Positions 26,064-36,719 of a DNA stretch of 64,000 nt are shown in pieces (position 1 is the stretch's first letter; each line of letters opens with the position of its first letter). The notes under the pieces were generated by a model, which was given only the letters and a program-made list of their open reading frames with translations, was not told the DNA's origin and ran no database searches. Location: positions 261,725 to 325,724 of the forward strand of contig CAWGRQ010000031.1 in the NCBI GenBank assembly GCA_963824985.1, given 5' to 3'. The DNA is from JAFNAG01 sp963824985 (GTDB taxonomy: Bacteria > Acidobacteriota > UBA6911). Position numbers and translations under genes: made by a program.

Positions 26064-26310
26064 CAGCCCAACCGCATTTGTGCAGGCGATGAGCAGCAGG
26101 CAGACGGTTGCTGCGGACGGCAGCAGGAGGCCGGTGCGAACGTCGCCGCCCAGGTACTGCAGGAGGCTGATCAGCCGCAGGCCTTTGCCCTTGTTGCTGT
26201 CGGCGTATTCGCGTTCGAGTGCGCTGGAGATGGTGTTGATGTCCATCTGGGCCTGAACCAGGGTGACGTCCGGCTTCAGTCGGCCGACGAGGTAGTAGTT
26301 GTGGCGATTC
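25986..26310 (-). pseudogene. MacB/FtsX-type ABC permease remnant with internal deletion
   Basis: The frame reads VGRLKPDVTLVQAQMDINTI, then LLLIACTNAVGLLLARGQRR, then jumps directly to RVDPAIVLRNE-stop. The first part is the end of the periplasmic MacB core domain plus the first inner helix; the last part is the extreme C-terminus of these permeases. About 300 or more residues between them are missing. The fragment overlaps the tail of the FG-GAP gene on the other strand. Confidence 0.65.
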
Positions 26311-26439
26311 CGCTCAAGTGCAGGTTGCTGGCAATGGGCCTTGGTCGCGGACACTACCGAGGCCTCTCCATTCTCGACCTTACGGGATAGACTACACAAG
26401 GATGATGACGCGTGCCGCATCTTTGGTGCGGATGATGTT

Positions 26440-26670
26440 GTGGCGCGGTAATCTGCCAGCCGCTTCAACCCATCCGCGAGATCCTGGCGCGCCACAATGG
26501 CGTAACGACGGTAAATGCTCTCCGTCTTGTGCCCAACCAGCTTCATGGCCACCGAGCGGGGCACGCCGGCCCGCTCCAGATTCCGGACCGCGGTCCGGCG
26601 GAAATCGTGCGGGATCCTGCCGACGAGCTCCACCTTCTCTGTTGCGGTCTGCCAGGACTGGACATCCCCC
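26440..26670 (-). pseudogene. tyrosine recombinase/integrase C-terminal remnant
   Basis: The residues RIPHDFRRTAVRNLERAGVP, KLVGHKTESIYRRYAIV carry the HxxR, HxxT and Tyr signature of the phage-integrase catalytic domain. About 75 residues remain; the N-terminal part is not found between here and the tRNA gene. It lies 275 bases from the 3' end of tRNA-Leu, the usual position of an integrase next to its attachment site. It is probably a relic of an integrated element. Confidence 0.7.
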
Positions 26671-26944
26671 TTATCAGCTGGTGGAGCGGATCCTTATTGC
26701 GCAGGATCCGTTCAACCCTCCGGGAGTCGCTTCGGTTCATTTTCATCTTCCTGATTCGGACCGATTCGGCGCGATAGTCGCGGTATCCGGAGACTATCCG
26801 GGGCATTCGCGATGCGCGCGTTTTCGGTCAGATTTTCGAAAGGAGACCGCGAGCGATTTTTTCGGAATAAGTACAATTTAAGTACAATGGGTCTTGTTTT
26901 GGGCTTTTCCGGGGAAGATCAGATTTGGCTAAGTTATTGATTCT

Positions 26945-27032
26945 ATTGGTGCCGAAGGAGGGGGTCGAACCCTCATGGCCGCAAGGGCCGCGGGATTTTG
27001 AGTCCCGTGCGTCTGCCAATTCCGCCACTTCG
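26945..27032 (-). tRNA. tRNA-Leu (anticodon CAA)
   Basis: The transcript begins GCCGAAGTGGCGGAATTGG. It has a 7-bp acceptor stem (GCCGAAG/CTTCGGC), a D-arm with TTGGCAGACGC, an anticodon loop CTCAAAA giving CAA, the long variable arm typical of tRNA-Leu, and a T-arm with GGTTCGACCCC. CCA is encoded. The gene reads Leu UUG codons. An integrase remnant lies beyond its 3' end. Confidence 0.95.
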
Positions 27033-27523
27033 GCACGCGAAGCTGCCCGCTGGTTGCCACGCGGGCGAGAAATGGTAGCCCATCCCCCCGCCATGAGTCA
27101 ATCGAAGGAAATCGCTACCCCAACAAACTCTACCAACGACAACCTCTATATCTTCCTTTATATGCTCCAGCCGTTTGTTGGCACGATCCGGTCGGGGTGT
27201 TCCATATCCACCCCATATCCACCGGGCAAGACGGGTCCGACGGCGGCATGAGGCAAGCGAAGTTCGACTGCGGCATAAAAGCGGCATTAGAGAGGATCCG
27301 CGCCTCGGCAAATGCGCCCGGACCAGCACCGCCAAGCCGGCGCCGGACTCACAATTGCCGGCTTCCGAACCAGGCTGAGCGCTGCCCGGCACATCCTCAA
27401 ACCGCAGAAAAACAGCCAAAACGGCCTCCGTCCTGGTCTCTTTATTAATTACCGTAACCCTTTTCGCAGCAACCTATGGCCCGGCTTCTCGCGACCCGCA
27501 CCGTCGCCCGAACCGCATCAATT
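27033..27523. other. intergenic region upstream of the CarD gene
   Basis: About 490 bases between tRNA-Leu and the CarD promoter with no supported gene. A local direct repeat CCATATCCACC/CCATATCCACC occurs near 27,204-27,222. Confidence 0.4.
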
Positions 27524-27552
27524 TTGACTATGGAGGACATTTGCGGTAGAAT
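27524..27552 (+). promoter_or_regulatory. sigma70-type promoter of the CarD gene
   Basis: TTGACT (27,524-27,529) and TAGAAT (27,547-27,552) are separated by exactly 17 bases, and a CGGAGGTAAT ribosome-binding site and ATG follow within 21 bases. This is the best promoter match in the window. Confidence 0.65.
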
Positions 27553-27572
27553 AGAACGTTCCCGGAGGTAAT

Positions 27573-28085
27573 ATGGAATTTCGTGTGGGTGAAAAGGTAG
27601 TCTACCCAAACCATGGCGTCGGCATCATCGAGGAGGTCACCAACCGTTCGGTGAACGGTATCCCCGAAGAATTTTATCTGCTCAGAATTCATTCCAACGC
27701 TTCCGTCGTCATGGTGCCAACCGCCAACGTCAAGAACGTCGGCCTCCGCAAGATCATCCGCAAGGTGGATTGCGAGGGGCTGTACAAGCTCCTGGAAGAG
27801 GACTTTTTCGAACCCGCCGCCGACTGGAAGGGACGCTACAAGGAGCACTGCGACAAGATGCGCACCGGCTCCATCTTCCAGGTGGCCGAGGTGCTTAAAA
27901 ACCTGGTCTACCTCAGCTTCAAGAAGAACCTCTCCTTCCGCGAAAAGCGCATGCTGGATCGCGCCAAACAGTTGATTATCACCGAGATCGCCACCGTCCG
28001 CGGCATCAGTGAGAGGTCGGTTGAAGACCACATCGACAGATCGTTGGCCGAAGCATACGCCCGATCCGTGAAGGCTTCCGCCTAA
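27573..28085 (+). CDS. CarD/CdnL-family RNA polymerase-binding regulator
   Basis: A 170-residue protein of the CarD/CdnL/TRCF family that binds the RNA polymerase beta subunit and stabilises open promoter complexes, often at rRNA promoters. The N-terminal Tudor-like domain reads FRVGEKVVYPNHGVGIIEEV, matching the canonical start of CdnL; the C-terminal part is helical with LSFREKRMLDRAKQLIITEI. Length is typical. It has its own strong promoter and ribosome-binding site. It precedes the CNNM gene by 4 bases, so the two are likely co-transcribed. Confidence 0.93.
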   Translation: MEFRVGEKVVYPNHGVGIIEEVTNRSVNGIPEEFYLLRIHSNASVVMVPTANVKNVGLRKIIRKVDCEGLYKLLEEDFFEPAADWKGRYKEHCDKMRTGSIFQVAEVLKNLVYLSFKKNLSFREKRMLDRAKQLIITEIATVRGISERSVEDHIDRSLAEAYARSVKASA

Positions 28086-28089
28086 CCAA

Positions 28090-29394
28090 TTGCACGCGCC
28101 GGCAGCTTATTTCGCTCTCGTATTTCTGTTCCTGGTTCTATCTCTGTTCTTTTCCGCCTCGGAGACCGCTCTGATGGCGGTCAGCCGCCTCCGCCTCAAG
28201 TACCTGGCGGAGGCCGGCGACAGGCGCGCCCAGTTCATCAAGCGCACGATCGCCAATCCCGACCGCCTCCTCGGCGTGATCCTGCTCGGCAACACCCTCG
28301 CCAACATCTCCGCCGCCAGCCTGGTCACCTACCTGGTCGCCACCTATTCCCCGGCCGATATGGTCGGGACCATGGGCCTGATGGCATCGGCGGCGCTCAC
28401 CATCGTGATCCTGATCTTCTGTGAGCTGACCCCCAAGATCATCGCCGCGACCCATGCCGAACAGGCGTCCCGAAAGCTCATCCTGCCGATCCGCGTGTCG
28501 ATGTGGCTGCTTTCGCCCCTGGCCGCCCTGGCGGCGTTCATCGCCAATCGCATCGTCCGGATCATCGGCCTCGCCACCAACGCCAGCCCCTTCGCCCACG
28601 CCCTCAGCGAGGAGGAAATCAGGTCCATCATTGCCGGATCGCCCGACCTGGTCATGGCAGAAGCCCGCAAGGAGATGCTGCACAACGTCTTCGAAATCGG
28701 CGACACCCACGTGCGCGAAATCATGATCCCGCGCACCGACGTGACCGCCCTGGAAATCTCCGCGCCCATCCCCGAAATCCTGGAGCTCTTCGGAAAAACC
28801 CACTACTCGCGCATTCCCGTTTACCGCCGGAATTTCGACAACGTGATCGGCATACTTTACGGGAAGGACCTGCTCCCACACATGCGGAACCCGGGCGACA
28901 TCAACCTGCAGGTCCTGCTCCGGCCCGTCCATTTCGTGCCCGACTCGGCCCGGCTCGAACCCGTGCTTCGCCAGATGCAGTCGATGCACCTGCATATGGG
29001 GATCGTGGTCGACGAGTTCGGCGGCGTCGAGGGGATCCTCACCCTCGAAGACCTGCTCGAGGAAATTGTGGGGGAGATTCGCGACGAACACGACACCGAA
29101 ACTGAACCGGTGCGAGAGCTGGGGCCGGGAGTTTTTTCCGTCACCGGCAACCTCCCGGTCCGTGATTTCAATCGGTCATTCGAAATCAAGATCCCCGAGT
29201 CGCGGGAGTATGCCACGATCGCGGGCTTCCTGCAGACCCGCACCGGACGTCTGCTCCAGGCGGGGGAAAGCGTCCGCTACCAGGGATTGAATTTCGTCAT
29301 CGACAAGACCGACGGCCTGAAGATCGTCCAGGTGCGCGTTCGGGTTCCGATGACCAAAGAAGACAAGAGCGCGATTCCCGCGGGAGGCGCGTAA
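28090..29394 (+). CDS. CNNM/CorC-HlyC-type membrane transporter-like protein
   Basis: A 434-residue membrane protein of the hemolysin-C/CNNM family, linked to Mg or Co efflux or resistance. The DUF21 membrane domain (about residues 1-190) starts with FSASETALMAVSRLRLK and has three to four hydrophobic helices. A CBS pair follows (IMIPRTDV, YSRIPVYRRNFDNVIGILY, VVDEFGGVEGILTLEDL), and the C-terminal CorC_HlyC domain ends the protein. The start is TTG at 28,090, four bases after the CarD stop. A possible operon with CarD is inferred from spacing. Confidence 0.9.
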   Translation: MHAPAAYFALVFLFLVLSLFFSASETALMAVSRLRLKYLAEAGDRRAQFIKRTIANPDRLLGVILLGNTLANISAASLVTYLVATYSPADMVGTMGLMASAALTIVILIFCELTPKIIAATHAEQASRKLILPIRVSMWLLSPLAALAAFIANRIVRIIGLATNASPFAHALSEEEIRSIIAGSPDLVMAEARKEMLHNVFEIGDTHVREIMIPRTDVTALEISAPIPEILELFGKTHYSRIPVYRRNFDNVIGILYGKDLLPHMRNPGDINLQVLLRPVHFVPDSARLEPVLRQMQSMHLHMGIVVDEFGGVEGILTLEDLLEEIVGEIRDEHDTETEPVRELGPGVFSVTGNLPVRDFNRSFEIKIPESREYATIAGFLQTRTGRLLQAGESVRYQGLNFVIDKTDGLKIVQVRVRVPMTKEDKSAIPAGGA

Positions 29395-29424
29395 AGCGCC
29401 CGCCCTCATACCCTCCCGCACCGA

Positions 29425-29719
29425 GGAGTCTGTCCGAGAATCAGGAGGGATCGCGCGCATGGGGCTTGCGCGGCGAGCGCAAGGCACGAGGAGGAGGCGA
29501 TGTCGGTGCACATCGTTAAAGACGAGCAACGCAGCGATCGCCGGGCAAGCCCCATGCGCCCTTCGGGTTCCGGCGGCGCAAAGGCATCTGCGGCGTTGGC
29601 GCTCCTCGACGATGTACAGCCACATCGCCTGCGCTCCGCCTGGCATCTGCCCCCGCCAGCAGCGCCGCAGGCGCGACGGTGCTCGGAATCCAGCCCCTCC
29701 TAATTCTCGGACAGACTCC
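29425..29719. mobile_element. 295-bp MITE-like element with 26-bp terminal inverted repeats
   Basis: The ends GGAGTCTGTCCGAGAAT (left) and its inverted copy ATTCTCGGACAGACTCC (right) match over about 26 bases with only one or two differences. There is no transposase inside. The interior holds two inverted, diverged copies of a module with ACGATGT-CA-C-ACATCGCCT, so the whole element is a long imperfect palindrome. The same module occurs in the nested element at 32,386-32,625. No clear target-site duplication is seen at the edges. Confidence 0.7.
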
Positions 29720-29733
29720 AAGAGACCCGCCAG

Positions 29734-31023
29734 TCAGCGGGCGCTCAATGCCCGGAACGCCCCCGCGGCCGCGCGGATCGTCGCATCGATATCCCGGCGG
29801 CTGTGGGCCGTGGAAACGAAACAGGCCTCGAACTGCGAAGGGGCAATATATACGCCGCGCTCCAGAAGGGCGTGGAAGAAGCGCCCGAAACTTTGCGTAT
29901 CGCTCGTGCGCGCCGACTGGAAGTCGGTGACCGGCGACGAAGTGAAGAAGACCGTCAACATCGAACCCGCGCGGTTGATCTGCACCGGACAGCCGCCCTC
30001 AAACGCCCCCTTGCGCAGCCCTTCGGCCAGCCGCGCCGACATCTCTTCCAAGCCTTCATAAACACCCGGTTTCTGGAGCGCCTTCAGCATCGCGATACCG
30101 GCCGCAACCGCCAAGGGATTTCCCGAGAGGGTTCCGGCCTGATACATCGGCCCCTGCGGCGCCACCCAATCCATGATCGACCGGGTGCCGCCATAGGCAC
30201 CCACCGGCAGCCCGCCTCCGATGATCTTGCCCAGGCAGCTGAGATCCGGCCGGACGCGGAACACCTCCTGCGCGCCGCCATAGGCAACCCGGAATCCGGT
30301 CATCACCTCGTCGAAAATCAGCAGGGTGCCGTTCTCACGTGTCAGTTTCCTGAGCCGTTGCAGAAATCCTTTCGCAGGAGGGACCGTTCCCATGTTGCCC
30401 GCCACCGGTTCCACGATAATGGCGGCGATCTCCGAGCGATTCCGCTCGAGCACGCGCTGCACGGTATCGCCGTCGTTGTACGGAATCGAAATCGTAAGCG
30501 CCGAGTCTTCCGGCGGAACCCCCGGACTGTCGGGCAATCCGAGCGTCGCCACGCCGGAACCGGCCTTGACCAGCAGGCTGTCCGCATGCCCGTGATAGCA
30601 GCCGTCGAACTTGATGATCTTGTTGCGGCCCGTGAAGGCGCGCGCCAGCCGGATGGCGCTCATAGTCGCCTCGGTACCCGAATTCACCAGCCGCACCTTT
30701 TCGATCGAAGGGACCGCCTTGCAGATCATCTCGGCCAGAATGATTTCGTTTTCCGTCGGAGCGCCATAACTGGTCCCTCGTCCGATCTGTACGCGCAGCG
30801 CCTCCTTTACCTGCGGCGCCGCATGCCCGAGAATCAGCGGACCCCACGACCCGACGTAGTCGATGTAGGAGGCGCCGTCGACATCCGTCATCCGGCTGCC
30901 CCGGCCCGACTTGATGAACAGCGGGTTCCCGCCCACGCTGCGGAATGCACGCACCGGGCTGTTCACACCCCCCGGAATGAACCGGTTGGCCCTGACAAAC
31001 AGATCGTTCGAACGCTTGTTCAC
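29734..31023 (-). CDS. hemL: glutamate-1-semialdehyde 2,1-aminomutase
   Basis: A PLP enzyme that converts glutamate-1-semialdehyde to 5-aminolevulinate, the first committed tetrapyrrole precursor in the C5 pathway. The 429-residue length is standard. Seen are FIPGGVNSPVRAF, YIDYVGSWGPLILGHA, RLVNSGTEATMSAIRLAR, TLLIFDEVMTGFRVAYGG and CLGKIIGGGLPVGAYGG, the last holding the PLP Lys. It lies 89 bases downstream of hemB on the same strand; a 7-bp hairpin (GGCCCCC/GGGGGCC, 31,057-31,084) lies between them. Together they make a small haem-synthesis operon. Confidence 0.96.
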   Translation of the reverse strand: MNKRSNDLFVRANRFIPGGVNSPVRAFRSVGGNPLFIKSGRGSRMTDVDGASYIDYVGSWGPLILGHAAPQVKEALRVQIGRGTSYGAPTENEIILAEMICKAVPSIEKVRLVNSGTEATMSAIRLARAFTGRNKIIKFDGCYHGHADSLLVKAGSGVATLGLPDSPGVPPEDSALTISIPYNDGDTVQRVLERNRSEIAAIIVEPVAGNMGTVPPAKGFLQRLRKLTRENGTLLIFDEVMTGFRVAYGGAQEVFRVRPDLSCLGKIIGGGLPVGAYGGTRSIMDWVAPQGPMYQAGTLSGNPLAVAAGIAMLKALQKPGVYEGLEEMSARLAEGLRKGAFEGGCPVQINRAGSMLTVFFTSSPVTDFQSARTSDTQSFGRFFHALLERGVYIAPSQFEACFVSTAHSRRDIDATIRAAAGAFRALSAR

Positions 31024-31112
31024 TTCTCACTCCAGTTGGAACCCCGACGGCCTCCAGGCCCCCGGAGCCTGAATCCAGGGGGCCGGGACCGGAAGTTCCA
31101 TCGGCTTGATGG

Positions 31113-32084
31113 TTACGAAAGCGCCTGCGCGGCCTCTTTCGCGAAATAGGTCAGGATAATGTCGGCGCCCGCGCGCCGGATGCCGGTCAGCGATTCGAGC
31201 ATCACCCGCGGCAGATCGAGCCAGCCGAGCCGGCCCGCCGCCACCAGCGCCGAAAACTCGCCGCTGACCTGGTAAGCCGCCAGAGGCACCGGATAGCGGT
31301 CGCGGAGCATGCGGATGACATCCTGATAAGGTCCCGCGGGTTTCACCATGATAATATCCGCCCCCTCCGCCAGGTCCTGCTCCACTTCCCGCAGCGCCTC
31401 CAGGACATTCGCCGGATCCATCTGGTGGCTGCGCCGGTCACCGAACGCAGGCGCGGATTCCGCCGCCTCCCGGAACGGGCCATAATAGCCCGATGCGTAC
31501 TTCACCGCATACGAGAGGATGGGCGTGTTCTCGTGCCCGTTCCGATCCAGGACCGACCGGATCACCCCGACGCGGCCGTCCATCATGTCCGACGGCGCGA
31601 CAATGTCGGCCCCCGCGCGCGCGTGCGATAACGCCATCTGCGCCAGCAGGTCGACCGTGGGGTCGTTGAGCACTTCATCCCCCCGCACCAGGCCGCAGTG
31701 GCCGTGGCTCGTGTATTCGCACAGGCACACGTCCGTGATCACCACCAGGTCCTTGACCTCGCGCTTGAGCGCGCGCACCGCCTGCTGCACGATCCCCTGA
31801 TCGTCATACCCGGACGATCCGCGCTCATCCTTGGTTTCGGGAATCCCGAACAGAATGACGCCGCCTATCCCCAGCGCCCGAACCGATCGCGCCTCTTCCA
31901 CGAGGGTGTCAACCGACCATTGATAGTTGCCCGGCATGGAACCGATCTCTTTTTTTACCCCCAACCCCGGACAGACAAACATGGGATAAATGAACTGGCC
32001 GGGTGACAGACGCGTTTCGCGCACCATGCCGCGAATCGCCGCAGTCATGCGCAACCGCCGCAAGCGTGTAACCGGAAATGCCAT
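31113..32084 (-). CDS. hemB: porphobilinogen synthase (delta-aminolevulinic acid dehydratase)
   Basis: Condenses two 5-aminolevulinate molecules into porphobilinogen. The 323-residue product has FIYPMFVCPG near its start, the metal-binding Cys stretch CLCEYTSHGHCG, the first active-site Lys in LSYAVKYASGYYGPFREA and the second in IIMVKPAGPYQD. The start at 32,084 is chosen because AGGAGG lies just upstream; an earlier ATG adds 15 non-conserved residues. It precedes hemL on the same strand, giving consecutive pathway steps in reverse order. Confidence 0.96.
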   Translation of the reverse strand: MAFPVTRLRRLRMTAAIRGMVRETRLSPGQFIYPMFVCPGLGVKKEIGSMPGNYQWSVDTLVEEARSVRALGIGGVILFGIPETKDERGSSGYDDQGIVQQAVRALKREVKDLVVITDVCLCEYTSHGHCGLVRGDEVLNDPTVDLLAQMALSHARAGADIVAPSDMMDGRVGVIRSVLDRNGHENTPILSYAVKYASGYYGPFREAAESAPAFGDRRSHQMDPANVLEALREVEQDLAEGADIIMVKPAGPYQDVIRMLRDRYPVPLAAYQVSGEFSALVAAGRLGWLDLPRVMLESLTGIRRAGADIILTYFAKEAAQALS

Positions 32085-32262
32085 GGACGACCTCCTGCCC
32101 GCAAGAGCGCGTTTATCGCCAAAAAACATTCAGTATAGCAAATATCAGGGGTGGGAAACAAAAAGGGGGCATTCCAGATCTCCGATCGGATTGTGGCCGG
32201 GAACCCGGAAGGGGTCGGGATCGGCTTTTAGTAAATGGGCAGGCATATGGTCAGAGGCTGCT

Positions 32263-32667
32263 AAAAACGCCACGGATTTCACGGATTCCACTGATTTATT
32301 ATACCGCTACCCAAATGCAGTGTTTTTGTGCGCTCAAGGATGCAGGCAAAATCGACATGATCTGGCGCTTCTTGATATCCGCTTAGGGTTCGCGCATAAA
32401 TAAGTTTACATTTTGGCGCGAGCGCCTAGCGGGCAGATGCCATGCGCCGCGACGCAGGCGATGTGGTGACATCGTCGAGGAGCGGCAACGCCGCAGATGC
32501 CCGCCCGCCGCCGCGCCCCGCAGGGCTGCTGGATTCCAAGCATCTAATATCCTATGGCAAACTCTCCTGTGGCTCGTGGGTTTGGAAGCCAGCAGCAAAA
32601 TGTGAAGTTATTTTTGCGCAAGCCCTTAGCTTATGCATCTAAATCGGTGAAATCCGTAGCTCCTTTT
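32263..32667. repeat. CCACGGATT-family element, copy A (interrupted)
   Basis: The left end AAAAACGCCACGGATTTCAC and right end TCGGTGAAATCCGTAG are inverted relatives. The inner sequence aligns with copy B (46,088-46,263), for example CGACATGATCTGGCGC against CGACATCATTTGGCGC and TTATGCATCTAAATCGGTG against TTATGCATTTAAATCGGTG. Copy A is interrupted by 240 extra bases relative to copy B. Confidence 0.7.
32386..32625. mobile_element. 240-bp nested MITE-like element with TIRs and TTA duplication
   Basis: Inserted in copy A of the CCACGGATT family. Its left end GGGTTCGCGCATAAATAAG and the inverse of its right end, GGGCTTGCGCAAAAATAAC, are terminal inverted repeats that continue through ACATTTTG. 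TTA flanks both sides (32,383-32,385 and 32,626-32,628). Removing one TTA plus the insert restores CGCTTAGCTTATGCAT, close to CGCTTGTCTTATGCAT in copy B. The interior has the palindromic ACATCG/CGATGT module also found in the 295-bp element. It encodes no protein. Confidence 0.7.
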
Positions 32668-32761
32668 GCAGAGGCTGAGTAGTATCGGCCTTTTCAAAGC
32701 GGAATGGAAATTCGGGATGTGCCATTTTGGGCGCGAGGTGTGGTACAAGTGTTTGCGGATC

Positions 32762-34177
32762 ATGAAGACACGCCCTCGATTCTCGAATCTTGAATGGCAG
32801 GCGCTCCGGACTATCCGCAAGTTCGACATGCTCCGGCGCGGCGACCATGTCCTGGTGGCGGCTTCGGGTGGGGCCGACTCCACCGCGCTGCTGCTCTGCC
32901 TGCACGACATCGCCGCGGTCCTGAATCTGAGGCTGACCGTGGCCCACCTCAACCACGGCATCCGCGGGCCGGAAGCCGCCGCAGACGAAGACTTCATCCG
33001 CAGCCGCAGCTCGGATCTCGGCTGGCCGTTTGTTTCTGCATCCGCCGATCTCCGGTCAAGCGCCGCCGCCGGCAAAAGAAACCTCGAGGAGGCCGCCCGT
33101 GAGGCGCGTTATGAATTCCTGCGCCGCGCCGCCGCCGCCGCCGGGGCCACCAGGATCGCAACCGGGCACCACCTGAACGATCAGGCGGAAACCATCCTCT
33201 TCCGGCTGCTGCGCGGCAGCGGACCGGAAGGGCTTTCGGGCATCCGGGCGGTTGACGAAGGCCCGATCATCCGTCCACTCATCGAATGCTCCCGGCAACA
33301 GATCCTGGAGTTTCTGGAGGAACGCGCGGCCAGCTATCGCGACGACGCCACCAACCTGGACTTGAGTTATCGGAGAAACCGCATCCGGCACGAACTGCTC
33401 CCCTACCTGGAAACGCACTTCAATCCGCGGCTGATCGAGACCCTCGCCCGGGAAGCGGCCATCGCGGGCGCCGCCGCCGCGTTTCTGCGACATCATGCCC
33501 GGCTCGAATACGAGCGGCTGCGCATCGCCATCCCGGGGGGTATCGCGCTCCCGGCCGCCCCCATCCTCCAGCTGCACGCCGCCGTACGCCCCGAGGTCAT
33601 CCGGCAGGCGCTGCTCGATCTGTCGGGTTCCCTGCGCGGTCTCGATGCGGCGCACATCGAAAGCATCCTCCGGCTGTGCGAGCCCAACCGGAGCGGCAGG
33701 CTGATTGAATTGCCGGATTCGATTCGGGCCGGGCGCGAACTCGACACGATCGAGCTGAAGCGCAACGTCCGCACCCCTGCGGGCTTCCACTACGAATTTT
33801 CCTGGCCCGGCCGCTGCCTCGTCCCGGAGGCGGGACTTGAATTCGTCGCTTCGATCGAAGACTTGCCGGCGGACACGGAGGATTCCCACGATCGGGGCTC
33901 ATCCCGGGCTCGCCTCGACCCGGACACCCTTCCGGAAATACTGGTCGTCCGTTCACGGCTCCCCGGAGATCGTTACGGCGGCGCGGGGCATCGCAAGGTG
34001 AAGAAGATGTTGCTCGCCGCACGGATTTCGCCGGCAGCCAGGGAACGCCTCCCCATGGTCGCCGACGGACCGGCCGTAATCTGGGTCCCGGGGTTCAGGC
34101 CCGCAAAGTTTTATGGAGCCAAACCGCGCGCCGGCCGATCAGTCATACTTGAGGTTGTTATAAACAAAGGTGTTTAG
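32762..34177 (+). CDS. tilS: tRNA(Ile)-lysidine synthetase
   Basis: Adds lysine to C34 of tRNA-Ile(CAU) so that it reads AUA, an essential ATP-dependent step. The 471-residue product has the PP-loop VAASGGADSTALLLCLHD near residue 33, HLNHGIRGPEA, TGHHLNDQAETILFRLLRGSG and IIRPLIECSRQQILEFLEE, all in family order, with a C-terminal TilS domain (VRSRLPGDRYGGAGHRKVKK). The ATG at 32,762 gives the standard N-terminus. It is followed 305 bases later by ftsH, a common tilS-ftsH neighbourhood. Confidence 0.95.
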   Translation: MKTRPRFSNLEWQALRTIRKFDMLRRGDHVLVAASGGADSTALLLCLHDIAAVLNLRLTVAHLNHGIRGPEAAADEDFIRSRSSDLGWPFVSASADLRSSAAAGKRNLEEAAREARYEFLRRAAAAAGATRIATGHHLNDQAETILFRLLRGSGPEGLSGIRAVDEGPIIRPLIECSRQQILEFLEERAASYRDDATNLDLSYRRNRIRHELLPYLETHFNPRLIETLAREAAIAGAAAAFLRHHARLEYERLRIAIPGGIALPAAPILQLHAAVRPEVIRQALLDLSGSLRGLDAAHIESILRLCEPNRSGRLIELPDSIRAGRELDTIELKRNVRTPAGFHYEFSWPGRCLVPEAGLEFVASIEDLPADTEDSHDRGSSRARLDPDTLPEILVVRSRLPGDRYGGAGHRKVKKMLLAARISPAARERLPMVADGPAVIWVPGFRPAKFYGAKPRAGRSVILEVVINKGV

Positions 34178-34482
34178 GGGAAAACAAGCCCTTCCGGCCG
34201 CATTCCGAGTTTCCCCAGCCCGCCGGTTCATGCGTAAACCTCGAAACAATCGGCTCGTTTTGTCGTCTAAGCCAGTTGAGGCACGCTTGCGGCATCGGGC
34301 CGGCGGGACGGCCGCGGGAGCAAAAATATCGTGCCGACGCAGGGTTATGGCTAGGAAGGCTGTGAAACGGTCTGATATAATGAGACATGTGAGGCTTGCG
34401 TTCGGAACCGTGCGGTCTTACATAATGAGATGGCATCCGGCGCTGGCAATGGACGCAACGGCGCCCATGGGAGGTCGGCAAT

Positions 34483-36408
<1,926 letters not shown>

Positions 36409-36719
36409 TCGTTCGAGCGCAGATTTCCAGGTCCGGAGAAATCCGGGCCCGGGCTTTTTCAATATATCGGGTGGAGCGGCAGCGATGCGACACCCTGGCT
36501 CGCTTGCGAGCGGAATCGAGAGCGAGTGTGCCTGCCGGCAGCCGCTCGAAGCTGCGATCGGCAGAGCGCGGGTAGCGGCAACGCCGGGCTAAACTCAACG
36601 CCATTCCGGGAGGTTCCCGCCATTCGGGCCCTGGCATGAGCGAAGGGTTCCTTTCGCGCCGCCAATCATCAACGTACCGCAAGCCATGGAAAGGCGCAGA
36701 AAAACGCTCCTGGAATCGC
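36409..36719. other. spacer between ftsH and folP
   Basis: About 310 bases. A small hairpin (CCGGA-GAAA-TCCGG) near 36,434-36,448, followed by GGGCTTTTTC, could be a weak ftsH terminator. The rest has no supported gene, though the folP frame remains open through part of it. Confidence 0.4.

Larger units (their letters stand above)
32130..32761. other. intergenic region filled by nested repeats
   Basis: About 630 bases between divergent hemB and tilS. Almost two-thirds is a CCACGGATT-family repeat (32,263-32,667) that carries a second element inside it. AAAAAGGGGGCATTCC near 32,159 is an inverted relative of the GGGAATGTCCCCTTTT phrase seen near 46,018. Confidence 0.6.

Noticed and set aside
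29425..29719. Possible CRISPR array or tandem repeats
   Set aside because: Repeats are inverted, not direct with spacers, and no cas genes are present anywhere in the window.
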